From positions 401,742 to 433,303 of the forward strand of contig MU646595.1 in NCBI GenBank assembly GCA_026770585.1: 31,562 nt of DNA. The letters are read 5' to 3'. Below the pieces are notes generated by a model, which saw only the letters and a program-made list of their open reading frames with translations, made no database searches and had not been told where the DNA came from. Both the position numbers and the translations under genes were made by a program. Each line of letters starts with the position of its first letter. Within the stretch, counting starts at the first letter, position 1. Origin of the DNA: Baffinella frigidus (taxonomy: Eukaryota; Cryptophyceae; Cryptomonadales; Baffinellaceae). Below, piece after piece: positions 18,501-28,089 of the stretch.

Positions 18501-20797
18501 TCCTTGGAAGCTCCAGTCTCGCAAAGAGGGTCTGATGCGTGTTTTTGAAAGCTCCAGTCTCGGAAACGGAAATCCCGGTCTCAATTTATTCAATAGTACG
18601 AACATCCTCTCGATAGACGAGCTGTGGTTTCTCACGCTCCAACCGTTTCTCACGGTTGTTTCTCACGCTCTTGCAGGTGGACGGGCAGGACGTGACGATG
18701 ATTGTATCAGCGTTCCTGGTGGTGTCCGACCACACGGCGCCCTCGCTCCGCACGTTGTTCGACGCGGTCTCTTTCCCTAAACCCTTTAGGTTTAGGGCGT
18801 GGGGAACTCTAAACCCTGAATCCTAAACACTCAACTCTAAACCCTAAACCCTAAACCCGAAACCCTAGACCCTAAACTCTAAACCCTAACCCTAGACCCT
18901 AAACCCTAGACCCGAAACCAGGTCTCGGGCTACGAGGGGGTCTACCGCGCGGACAACTTGGGGACAATGGGTCACTACCCGAAACCCGAAAACCTGGACC
19001 CGAAATCCAACACCCTAAACCCGACAACCCAAACTCGAAACCCGAAAACCGAAAACCGAAATTCGAAAACCGAAACCCTAAATTTTAAACCCCAAACCCC
19101 AAACCCAACCCCCACACCAGGGTATTACCCGCCGCAGTACGCGCAGGACGTGAAGCCCGACTTCTGGGTCAACCCTAAACCCTAACCCCCAAACCCTGAA
19201 CACTGTTCCCTAAATCCGAACCCTAAACCCCAAACCGTGAAGCCTGAACCCTACATCTCAACCCCTAACCCCTAAACCCTAAACCCCCACCACAAACCCT
19301 AAACTCTAAACCCTAAACCCTAAACCCTAAACCCTAAACTCCAAACTCCACACCCCAAACCCTCAACCCGAAACCCGAAACCAGGTGAACACCGCGAAGC
19401 TCGCAGAGGACGTGTTGGGCACGGGGTCGAACTACGCCAACTATTTGACGTGCGTGCCCCTCACACAGCGGACTTTGAAGGGATTTTCGGGCACTGAGAG
19501 TCCGAGTTTCCGCAACCTTATCCGTAGGAACCCCCCTATGTCCCTACGGGTCGCCTACCGTAGGGTCGTAGGTATGATCGCTTAAGGGTTATTCAGAAAC
19601 CCCTTCGACTTTCGCTGTGTGGCACACCGGAAACCTGAAAGGCGGGTTGGAGGGTTGAGGGTTGAAGGTCGAAGATTTGTGGGGTCAGGGTTGAGGATCG
19701 ATGATGCTTTGCTGCGGGGACCTTCGCGCCCCTTGTTCCGCTTGAAAGCAAGCATGGTTTTCTATTGCCGAACGACCAGCGCCAGCACCGCGCCTCACGC
19801 GTTCAGTTGGAATCCTGGTGTATGGTTTCCCTTGCGCGAGCGTCGCGGCTGCCAGGGAGTCGCGAGGCAGGGAAGCAGCGGTGCAGATCATCCTCGGCTG
19901 GCAGGGAGTGAGGCAGCAGTGTAGCCTCTGACTGTGGTTAGGGAGTGAGGCAGCAGTGTTGACTCGGACTGCGGTCAGGGAGTGAGGCAGCGGTGCAGGT
20001 TATCATCGGCCAGCAGGGAGTGAGGCAGCAGCGCAGCATCTGACTCTTTGTTCAGGAGTGAGGCAGTAGTACAGGCTAGCGTCAGCTGGCAGAGAGTGAG
20101 GCAGCAATGCAGCCTCTGACTGTGGTCAGTCAGTGCGGGAAGGGTGCAGCCTCCCTCTGAACGGGGAGGTGTCGTGTTGATGGCAGGTACTACGGTTCCT
20201 TGACAAAGCCGCCGTGCACGGAGGGGGTAACTTGGGTAAACCCTACACCCTAAACCCTGAACCCTGAACCCTGAACCCAACCCTAAATCCTGAACCCTAA
20301 ACCCGAAACCCGAAACCCGAAACCCTGAACCCGAAACCCTAAAACCTAAACCCAACACCATACACTCCACACCCCAGACCCCAAACCCCAAACCCCAAAT
20401 CCCAAACCACAAACCCAAAACCTCAAACCCCTAACCCAAGACCCCTAAACCCTGCACCAGGTGCTGCTGAAGACGCCGATCCCGATCGCGGCGTCAGACC
20501 ACGCGATCCTGCTCGAGGAGCAGGGCGCGCTCAACTACCGCCCCACCCAGGAGCTCTACGACCGCGAGGTACCCCCGAAACCCGAAATGCGGAATGCGGA
20601 ATGCGAAATGCGGAATGCGAAATGCGAAATGCGAAACCCTAGACACCAACCCCCAAACCCCAACACCCAACACCCAAAACCTGAAAACCCAAACCCAAAC
20701 CCCACACCTCAAACCCTAAATCCTCGATCCTAAACCCTAGGTGTACGACACGGCCACGGGACGCTCGGGTGGTTTCCAATCGCCCGGCTTCTTCTAA
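15360..20797 (+). CDS. Alpha-carbonic-anhydrase-like protein, twelve exons, zinc site degenerate
   Basis: Exons 15360-15635, 15896-15964, 16107-17162, 17411-17466, 17987-18068, 18677-18766, 18922-18970, 19121-19167, 19385-19449, 20187-20235, 20461-20568 and 20741-20797 join in exact phase to 667 residues. Residues about 21-37 (ASLVAVALAGALLVAAG) form a signal anchor. Residues about 93-395 are an Ala/Gln/Ser-rich extension of unknown role. The carbonic anhydrase domain starts near residue 399 (WAYTGENGAENW, GKNQSPINLELN). It continues with HTPSEHRFQGRQMHGEIQFEH, YYGSLTKPPCTEGVTW, VLLKTPIPI and NYRPTQELYDRE. Catalytic family members bind zinc with His94, His96 and His119 (CA II numbering). Here the FHFH block reads AVIH and ExHxxH reads EIQFEH, so His94 is Val and His119 is Gln. 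Thr199 and Glu106 are kept. It is therefore probably non-catalytic. Six introns are telomere-like repeat. Confidence 0.85.
15783..15872 (+). repeat. GCCA-type microsatellite in carbonic-anhydrase intron 1
   Basis: Repeated CAGC/CCAG tetramers (CAGGCAGGCAGCCAGCTGCC, then CAGCCAGCCAGCC) fill much of the end of the 260-base intron 15636-15895. A T-run (GTTTTTTTTTTG) at about 15674 and a twice-seen TGGCAGCTGGCATGGCAAG phrase precede it. Confidence 0.8.
15965..16106 (+). repeat. Intron 2 of the carbonic-anhydrase gene: wholly telomere-like
   Basis: The 142-base intron begins GTAAACCCTAAACCCTAAAC and ends AAACCCTAAACCAG. Units are CCCTAAA with CCCCAAA and CCAGAAA variants. Exon phase is 0 on both sides (QSTA | DTIG). 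Confidence 0.95.
18077..18223 (+). repeat. Telomere-like tract at the start of intron 5
   Basis: It starts seven bases after donor GTGCTGCC with TGAACCCTAAACACTAAAC and passes through ACACTAA units to CCCCAAA. It ends in a C-rich stretch, then non-repetitive DNA fills the remaining about 430 bases of the intron. That part has a 26-base direct repeat (GAAGCTCCAGTCTCG at about 18507 and AAAGCTCCAGTCTCG at about 18547). Confidence 0.85.
18767..19384 (+). repeat. Introns 6, 7 and 8: three telomere-like introns separated by tiny exons
   Basis: Intron 6 (18767-18921), intron 7 (18971-19120) and intron 8 (19168-19384) are CCCTAAA/CCCGAAA-type throughout. They are separated only by exon 7 (49 bases) and exon 8 (47 bases). 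Intron 6 carries a perfect-looking hairpin CCCTAAACCC-TTTAG-GTTTAGGG just after the donor. Intron 7 drifts to GAAAACC units. Intron 8 starts GTCAACCCTAAACCC and ends GAAACCCGAAACCAG. Confidence 0.9.
19850..20145 (+). repeat. 37-39-bp minisatellite in intron 9
   Basis: About seven units each start with (C)AGGGAGTGAGGCAGCAG and continue with variable GTGCAGCCTCTGACTGTGGTC. The 737-base intron 9 (19450-20186) has no telomere-like tract, apart from GGTTGAGGGTTGAAGG at about 19650. It also contains a family B-like fragment CCTACCGTAGGGTCGTAGG at about 19555. Confidence 0.85.
20236..20740 (+). repeat. Introns 10 and 11: telomere-like, with a mutated 7-mer array
   Basis: Intron 10 (20236-20460) starts GTAAACCCTACACCCTAAAC and ends CCCTAAACCCTGCACCAG. 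Intron 11 (20569-20740) starts GTACCCCCGAAACCCG, then holds seven AATGCGR heptamers (about 20585-20634), then CCCAACA and CCCTAAA units, and ends AAACCCTAG. Exon 11 lies between at 20461-20568. Confidence 0.9.
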
Positions 20798-20804
20798 GGG
20801 ACGC

Positions 20805-20870
20805 TCTGGGGATACAGTCCCGTGTATGATGGCCGGAGTGACTTTACAAAGTCACGTCTACGATGCGCCA
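20805..20870. mobile_element. Family G element at the 3' end of the carbonic-anhydrase gene
   Basis: It reads CTGGGGATACAGTCCCGTG, GATGGCCGGAGTGACTTTAC and AAAGTCACGTCTAC, starting eight bases after the stop codon. GTGACTTTACAAAGTCAC is a near-perfect palindrome. The 3' UTR probably includes it. Confidence 0.65.
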
Positions 20871-21250
20871 GAGACGCGGGGTCCGGCAGTGAGACAGGGG
20901 GCGTAACATGTAGAGTCCCGCGCTTCGGGGGAGCGCGGGCGTGGGCGTGGTGGTGGGGTGTGGGGAGTGTGTGTGTGTGCAGTGCATTTCCGTGTGTGTG
21001 TGTGCAGTGTAGACCGCTCCAACGACTCGTGGGTGTGCTGCTGCAGGATGTACTCACGGGGGTATTGCGAGACGTACAGGTGTGCGTGCCACGGAGCAGG
21101 GTCGGGATACCTGGAATTCAGGACTCGTGAAGAGCTTGGCGGCTGCGTTGGCTTGAGTCTGTGCCGAGTGCACCGAAGAGCGATTTGAACCATCATCTAT
21201 GGGTACCTCGGATAGGAGCATCCTGGTTCGAGGGTCAGTCGGCCGCCGTA

Positions 21251-21318
21251 TTCTTAAATTAGTACCAGAGGGTTGACTACATCCCGCGTTAGTCAACTCT
21301 TTGGTACTAAATTAAGAA
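21251..21318. mobile_element. Short inverted-repeat element, family D (best copy)
   Basis: TTCTTAAATTAGTACCAGAG and GGTTGACTA at the left face TAGTCAACTCTTTGGTACT and AAATTAAGAA at the right, with an 11-base loop. The arms are about 29 bases with few mismatches, so it is essentially a hairpin. Confidence 0.8.
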
Positions 21319-21551
21319 AACACAGGGGTCGAAGCCGGTCTATTTTCTTAAGTTGCGTTTCCTTGTACACAAGACACCCCTGTAAGATGTCGATACTCAT
21401 CGGCACGATCCAGAGCCTGCTTGCGGCGTGCAGGGGCATCCCGTTTTTTCCAGACTTATGTGGAAAGTTCGTTTAGGACCTTTAGGCTTGATGAAAATCC
21501 CGCCATAACAGGACACCTGGCCGTTCCGTAGGAAAGGGGGGCAGATAGGTT

Positions 21552-21672
21552 TACAGGGGTACCTCGCTCTTAAGAAAGCGCCCCCCCCTAGGAACCTACA
21601 GTAGGCCTATGCCTAGGGCCCTATGGTGGTCCTAGGGGGGTGGCGGTTTCTTATGAGCGAGGTACCCCTGTA
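21552..21672. mobile_element. Palindromic MITE, family A
   Basis: This is another clean 121-base copy, TACAGGGGTACCTCGCTCTT to ATGAGCGAGGTACCCCTGTA, with TA at both ends. It is the same length as the copy at 1531-1651 and differs from it at only a few positions. Confidence 0.9.
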
Positions 21673-21775
21673 TTACGTTGACAAACACGACCGCTGCACG
21701 CCACGTGGAGAGGTAGGACGCGACGCAGGGACGATAGCTCCCCGAGTGCACCCCGCGGGGTGTATGCAGAAACGT

Positions 21776-22260
21776 CCTTTAGGTCCTTCAGGTCCTTCAG
21801 GTTCTGCGAGCTCCCAACATAGGCGGGCACCGAAACTTGTTCTGTAGAAAGGCCATGCTTCCTTTCGGATCACATCAAGCCCCCCTCCCCTGTACATATC
21901 CTTTAGGAAAACCTCCCACATAGGTTTTTGAAAACCTCCCACAGATTCTTTTTCGACGACTGGTGAAATGAGGTTTCAATTTCGCCAAACATGGCCTAAC
22001 GACTCGCCCTTCCGTAGAAAAGCCTGCTCCTGTAAGTAAGGTCCTTGAGGTCCTTCAGGTTCTTCGAGCTCCCAACATAGCAGTACGCCGGGACTGGTTC
22101 TGCAGAAAAGCCATGCTTCCTTTCGGATCAAATTCAGCCCCCACGGTGCAGAGGATCGCGGCAGAAACCGGCTGAAGGGTGCCCCCTAGCTTAGCCCGTT
22201 AGGTCCTTTGGCTGTTGAATGCTCCCACCATATGCCAACGACACGCCCTTTCGTAGAAAG
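21776..22260 (+). repeat. Family F dispersed repeats, three copies in a row
   Basis: Copies start near 21776, 22047 and 22197 with AGGTCCTT(C/G)AGG-type words. They continue CGAGCTCCCAACATAG and GTTCTG(T/C)AGAAA, and the first two continue to CCATGCTTCCTTTCGGATCA. The second copy runs to GATCGCGGCAGAAACCGG, the same end as at 732. The first is cut at AAGCCCCCCT and the third is partial. Confidence 0.75.
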
Positions 22261-22870
22261 GATCTGCAGGAAAATTTATTTTCATTATTTCCGATTCATT
22301 AAACAGGATGGTCGGTTTCAACCCATGCCATCCCCAAGCAAGGACTGGAGCTGCCCTCATACTCCCAGGTGAGAAGAGGACTCCACCCGCATTTTTGCTT
22401 TCGGATCGCGTTTAGCTCTCCAGTGCAGAGGCTTGTGAAGAGGGGATACAGGGTAGTTCTTTTGGGGTGCTTGAGTTGATCCAGAGGACTCGTTAGGTCC
22501 GTCAGGTTCTTTTGTATTCGAGGGGAACTAAAGGACTTTTATCCCAAAATCTGACCTCAAAATCTCCGGGTTATGAGCCCCAAGTATCGGATTTACAAAT
22601 GTCTCGAATTCCCGTTTTTGCCAAGAACCAAAACCAAAACAAGAATCGATTTTTCCGGGAAAGTACACGAGCTTGTCATGCTTATTTTTTTGGCCGTAAA
22701 TATCGTTGCCAAAATAATTTGAATTAAACCTGTTCCCGGATTAGGTTGAAGGTGACGAAGGGGGGCTTCCAAATTCACTTCGCGTCGGGTGTGCAACAGT
22801 CAATCTCCCAAGGACTCCTGGATTTCTCTCCAATAGGGGCCAGCATGTGTTTCCCATAAGAAAGACGGGT

Positions 22871-22990
22871 TGAGGCTGAGGGTTTAGGGTTTAGCATCGG
22901 AATTAGGGTTTAGGGTCTTGGGTTCAGGGTTTAGGGTTTAGGAGTTAGGGTTGAGGGATTAGGGATCAGGGTATAGGTTGTAGGGTTCAC
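22871..22990. repeat. Short TTTAGGG-type tract
   Basis: It has seven-base TTTAGGG, TTCAGGG and TTAGGGA units plus ATCAGGG variants, about 400 bases downstream of the NLR gene's stop codon. On that gene's strand it would read CCCTAAA. It may mark an intron of an unrecognised minus-strand gene, but no flanking exons were found. Confidence 0.85.
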
Positions 22991-23373
22991 GAGATGTAGT
23001 TTCGGATGCGCTTTCCACCGCATCCTCAGGGGGAACACACGGTGGCTGTAACCGTATGAATGAAGGGCACTCGCATGTAGCATTGCACAGTGTCCATAAA
23101 TGACACTCTCTTCTGGTGTGGTGCATTTGTGCACAGCGTGTAGCATGTACGTGGCGTCCATCAAGGACCTGCTTCAACACAGCCTCCTCTGGAAGAAATA
23201 CATTCATTCCATTTCCGAACCAATAAAGGCACTCTCACACACACGGGAGGGAAGGATTGAAATGAAAGCCCCTGGATTTTCAATGTAGGACCTCTTTCTC
23301 TGACCCTGAAGCACGAACCCTGGGCGCACAACCACCAAAAATTCATTGAATCCCAACAATTTCGAGTCACAGG

Positions 23374-23379
23374 TTTATT
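23374..23379 (-). terminator. Possible polyadenylation signal AATAAA of the NLR gene
   Basis: The minus strand reads GTGTGTAATAAACCTG, placing AATAAA 15-20 bases past the TGA stop at 23394. The overlapping TGTAA is the signal used in many green algae. The position is rather close to the stop, so this is tentative. Confidence 0.4.
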
Positions 23380-23393
23380 ACACACCTCACGAA

Positions 23394-25561
23394 TCACTTC
23401 GTCGTGATTGCTGCAGCCTCCTTCTCAAACTGAAGCGCCTCATCGTGCTTGCCCAGCTTCTTGCACACGTTGACCATGCCGCTGTACGAGTTGGCCACCT
23501 CCTTGTCGTTCTGCCTGCCATTGATGAAGATGCCGAGGCCGTTCTTGTACTCCTCCAGCGCATCTTCAAGCTTTCCCTGCTTGTCGTACACTGTGGCAAT
23601 GCCGTAGAACGCGAAGGCCGCGTCCAAGTGAGCCTTGCCCTTGATCGAGATGTCACGGCTTTGCGTGTACTTCTCCAGCGCCTCCTCGAGCTTGCCCTGC
23701 TTGAAGTAGACGTTGGCGATGCCCATGCACGCGGACGTCACGTGCGGGTGGTCCGGCTGCTTCTTGATCTTGATGGCGAGGCTCTGCTGGAACATCTCCA
23801 GCGCCTCCTCCAGCTTGTTCTGCAAGAGGCTATGATCGCCCAGGTTCTGGTACGAGTTGGCCACGTCCGGGTGGTCCGGCTGGAGCATCTTGTGCCTGAT
23901 GGCGAGGCTCATCTTGTTCAGCTTCAGGGCTTCGTCGTGCTCGTCCATCGAAACATGCAGGTTGGCCATGTTGTGGTACGATGCGGCGACGGCGGGGTGG
24001 TCCTCACCAAACACATGTTTTTTGATGTCGAGGCTCTTCGTGTGAAGCTGCAGCGCCTCCTGGTACTTGCCCTGAATCTTGTACACGATGGCCATGTTGT
24101 TGTACACATCCGCCGCGCTCGGGTGCTTTGGCCCTTGCACCAACGTTATGACGTCGAGGCCCTTCTGGTACAGCTCCAGCGCATCCTCCAGCTTGTCAAG
24201 ATACTTGGTGCAGATGGCCATTCGAACGTAACAAGTGCCCACGTTCGGGTGGAGCGGACCGTGCACCCTGATCACGATGGCGAGGCCCATAACAAGCATC
24301 GCCAGCGCCTCGACGAACTTGCCCAGCTTTTGGTACAAGTTGGCCAGGTGAATGTACGGCACACGACGGTGGTCCGCCCCGTGCAAATCGACCATGATGT
24401 CGAAGCCCTTCTGAAAAAAAACCAGCGACTCCGCATACGTACCCTGTTCCTCGTGCGATACAGCCATACCGATGTAAATTAAGGCTACGACGGCCCGGTC
24501 GTGGCCAGGTTGCTTGATCGAGATGGCAAGGCTCTTCTCCCAGAGCTCCAGCGAAATCTCGAACTTGCCCTGCTTGCAGTACACGTTGGCCATGCCGTTG
24601 TACGAGGCGGCCACGTCCACGCCGTCTAGCCCGATCTTGACCCTGATCGAGAGGCTGTTCTTGAACTCCTCCAACGCCTCGACATACATGCCCTTCTGAC
24701 TGTACACACCGGCCACACCGTGGTACGAGTGTGCCACGTCCTCGTGCTCGGGCCCGTGCACCCTGATCCTGGTCTCAAGACTGTTCTTGAACAGCTCCAG
24801 CGCCTCTTGGAAGGAGAACGACACGTCGGCCAGGAAGATCGCGGTCTGATGGCAGAGACGTGCAATCATCTTTTCATCTTCGGCAGTGCGTTGCGTCGCC
24901 CCTCGCTTGTCGTGACGGACGGCTGCTTTCACGTGGGGAGCATGCACTCTGCCCACACCGTGCGTCCCAGGCAGATCGCAATTGAAGCCCTTCATTCCAG
25001 AGTCCAGCGCAGTCAGCACCGCAAGCAGGGAGCTCCCCTCGAACTTCTCCAGGCCCGGGAGCTTGCGCACAGCATCCTGCGTCAGCGCGTGCATCGACAA
25101 TCCTCCCGTAGCGCTGTCCACGACAAGCGAGTGCCTCTTCAGAGCGCTGATGTTCGACCATTCAAGTTTCTGCACGACACGGCCGCACAAGGTTCAATGA
25201 AAAATTGTGAAGAGCATAAGATTGTGAAAAGCATGTGATCCATGTGAGCTGTCGAAGTCATACAGACCGTTCATCACAAGGCATACTCAATTACAGGGTT
25301 CTGAACGCATCTGTCGCACGGACCGAGTCATCAAAGAAGCCAAACGTGGCAATTATGTGATACCTGAGAGCCGTTGAAATCATGGAGGATTTGAATGCAT
25401 ACAATCACTCCATGGCAAGTACGATCAATCGTAAGGTGCTAGAAACATCGATCTCAGATTCTTGGGATGAGAGTGCAGCTCACCGTGAACAGTGTCTTCA
25501 AGAAGACGATGCCGTCTTTGTGAAGGTAGGACATCTTCAGCAGCAGGCCAATCGCTCCACC
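23394..25561 (-). CDS. NLR-type gene, 3' part: winged-helix remnant and twelve TPRs (exons 4-5)
   Basis: Exon 4 is 25561-25484 and exon 5 is 25169-23394, both joining in phase 0 with the part at 28090-30288. Exon 4 encodes GGAIGLLLKMSYLHKDGIVF, a typical helix from the winged-helix region after NB-ARC. Exon 5 opens ISALKRHSLVV and GLSMHALTQDAVRKL, the ALxxLxxxSLV / iHxLvQdvvR pattern that precedes TPRs in NB-ARC-TPR proteins. About twelve 42-residue kinesin-light-chain-type TPRs follow. Each has a form like VAxSYxNMAxVYxxQGKxEEAL and then xxxKSLxIxxxxxGxxHPx, running to a terminal FEKEAAAITTK. Such TPRs act as ligand-sensing or protein-binding arrays in STAND proteins. The frame is open for 592 codons with no breaks. 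The junction T|KLEW between exons 4 and 5 could hide a further small exon. Confidence 0.85.
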
Positions 25562-26854
25562 CTGCACACCAACGATGTAGATATCAAAATCACATTCCTT
25601 CGCGCCACTTGCTTCCACTGCATTCTTGGAATTATGTGTGTGCAAGCCACATTTGATAGACGCTGAGTGTAGAGAGCTTCGTGAAAAGAGCTCTCAGGGT
25701 GAGGATCATAAGTAGTGTGGTCATAACTTTGCTGGCTTTCGTACATCGGGAGAAACCTGTTCACTTGTTTTCACGTATCTCTCTCTGAACTTTGCGTACA
25801 TGGGGGAAAACATGTACATTTGTTTGGTTCGACATCTGAGGCATCCCTGGTTGGAGCTCCTGTGACGTCGGGATACCATGGGCGTGCAGCCGACTTGTTG
25901 TCCTGGTGTATGTGTGAGTATGGCAAGCAGCTGGTGTACCTTCACATGCCCGATGAGAATACATTTTGGCCGATTTCTGCTGCGATCCTCTGCACCGGGG
26001 AGATTAATTGGTCTTGGTAAGTAGATTACTTGGTCTTGGTTAGTAGATTACTTAGTCTTGCTCAGTCTTGATTAGTAGACAGATTACTTAGTCTTACATA
26101 GTCTTGGTTAGTAGATGTCTTAGTCCTACTCAGTCTCGGTTAGCAGCTGGAAAGCTCTCCCCCCACCGACTTGCTCTGTGGAAGCGGACTTCTTCGGGGG
26201 TAGACAATCGACTCGGTTCACAGGGAGAAAGGTGTTAAAATACATTCAACCTAGGGGTTGACCTAGGGGCCAATGTCTCAACCTCTAGCCTCTTTGATTC
26301 GTTTCAGAGATGTCATCAAAACACCATCTTCCCAAAAAAGAACATTTTTTTCCTTGCGAGAATCCACTGGAGAGCAGGCGATTTCCGGCAACTCTGATAA
26401 TTCAACTCTTCACTCAGACGAATATTGAGTGCGTCAGAGGCGTTGAGATATGTTCCCCACAATCCGGCCCGTTCGGGCCGCAGAAATTGCTTTCACGTCA
26501 AGTACCTTCGCAACTTTGTTTGACCTTTTCATAGGGGTGGCCCTCAACTCTCTGAACCCGAGACCCTGAGCCCTAGACCCTGAATCTGAACCCATCAACC
26601 CTCAACCCTCCACCCTGAACCCTGAATTCTGAACCCTGAGCCCTCATCACCTTGAACCCTGAATCCTGAACCTTAGGGTCTAGGGTTTAAGATTTAGGAT
26701 TTGGGGTTGAGGGTTGAGGGTTTAGGATTCAGGGTTAAGGGTCTAGGGTTTTGGGTTAAGGGTCTAGGGTTTTGGGTTTAGGGTTTAGGGTTGAGGGTTG
26801 AGGGTTTGAGGTTGAAGGTGCAGGGTTTAGGGTTGAAGGTTTAGGGTTTAGGGT

Positions 26855-26893
<39 letters not shown>

Positions 26894-28089
26894 GGCTAAG
26901 GGCTGAGGGTTTAGGGTTTAGGGTTTGGGGTTGAGGGTTGAGGGTTTAGGGTTCAGGGTTTAGGGTTTAGGGTTTAGGGTTTAGGGTTTAGGGTTTAGGG
27001 TTTAGGGTTTAGGGTTCAGGGTCTAGGGTTTAGGGTTTAGGGTTCAGGTTTTAGGGTTTAGGGTTTAGGGTTTAGGGTTTAGGGTTTAGGGTTTAGGGTT
27101 TAGGGTTTATCTGACAGCAGGGGGCGGTGGGACCGAAGACATTCGCCGGCAGGCGCCAGCTGTGACTCTAGCTAGGTGGCTAGGGGAACTAAGGGTTCGA
27201 AGCTTCTGACAGCAGGGGGGCTGTCTAGGAGGGCGGCATGGGGCCGCTGTGCGGGCTGAGGCCGCAGGTCGACTGAGTTGTGTACTGAAGAGAACAGGTG
27301 GCTCCTCGCGAGAGGGGCCTAAAGTGGACACTCGGTCTAAAGTGGCCGTGACTTGTGTAAAGTCACTCCGCTTGGGCCTACATGGGGGATATCCCTGGAT
27401 ATCCCCAGAGTTTAGGCGGGAGGCCAGAAGGTGATCCAAAAGGAAGCATGGCTTTTCTACAGAAAAAAATCCGGTGTCCAACTTTGTTGAAAGCTCGGAG
27501 AAACGACAGGAACTAAATCCAGCAATAAGTTTGCCAATCTCCGTGCATGGGGGGGAAACTCCACAATTTTTAGGTTCGACATCTGTGGTATATGAGCCTT
27601 ACGATGAGAACCTCGGGCCTTCAGCCGACTTGCTGGTCCTGGTTTGTGTGCGAGTGCAAACCAATTTGTTTCAGCTCAGATGCCCGATGAGGATACCCTT
27701 CAGCCAATTTCTGCTGCGATCCTCTGCACGGAGGGGGCTAATGTGACCCGAAAAGAAGCATGGCTTTCCTGAAGATAAGGTGCAGTGCCGCCTATGTTGG
27801 GAGCTCGAAGAACCTAGAAGACCTTAAGGACCTATCTGATGGTGATCTTGTACGGATTTATCATGGAAAGAGTAAAAAATAGCTCATACAAGGACAGCTC
27901 TCGCTCTCATCTAATTCATGTTTAAGCCACGAGGAGGAGCCATAAGCACTCGTCCTCTGGAGATCCCTCCCGCCTGAAGCGTGTATGAAACCAACACAAT
28001 TTCCAAACATGCCACACCACTGTGCAAGCAACAACGCATTTTTGAGACTGGATCTCATAGATTGAATCGTACAATCGCCTCTTGCTCAC
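25562..28089 (-). other. Long intron 3 of the NLR gene, filled with repeats
   Basis: No exon was supported inside this 2.5-kb intron. From low to high coordinate it holds a family F-related segment (about 25830-26005) and a degenerate tandem repeat TTAGTAGATTACTTAGTCTTG (26008-26145). Next come AT-rich unique DNA and the telomere-like block at 26540-27108. Beyond that are a reverse family G fragment (about 27336-27410) and a reverse family F copy (about 27431-27835). The segments 25830-26005 and 27560-27745 resemble each other (GGTTCGACATCTG, GCCGACTTG, ATTTCTGCTGCGATCCTCTG), so both are pieces of a longer family F element. Confidence 0.7.
26540..27108. repeat. Telomere-like block with internal inversion, in NLR intron 3
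   Basis: From 26540 to about 26670 the plus strand is C-rich (CCCTGAA, CCCTCAA units). At about 26672 it flips to G-rich (TTTAGGG, TTGAGGG) until 27108, where a run of about ten pure TTTAGGG units ends the block. The main part therefore reads CCCTAAA on the coding (minus) strand. The point of inversion reads CTGAACCTTAGGGTCTAGGG. Confidence 0.95.

Larger units (their letters stand above)
20871..23371. other. Intergenic region with repeats, no supported gene
   Basis: Contents in order: a GT-rich tract (about 20960-21010), a family D element (21251-21318), a family A element (21552-21672), several family F copies (21776-22260), and AT-rich DNA with CCAAAACAAG-type words (about 22620). A short telomere-like tract follows at 22871-22990. 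Small open frames at about 21387-21476 and 23142-23288 were considered, but they lack splice or family support. Confidence 0.5.

Noticed and set aside
21387-23288. Small plus-strand ORFs at 21387-21476 (MSILIGTIQSLL) and 23142-23288 (MYVASIKDLLQ)
   Set aside because: They are short, lack splice or neighbour support, and are flanked by repeat debris.
23346-24482. 378-codon open frame on the plus strand
   Set aside because: It lies opposite the TPR exon. Its repetitive Leu/Val/His/Arg pattern mirrors the 126-base TPR period and has no domain of its own.
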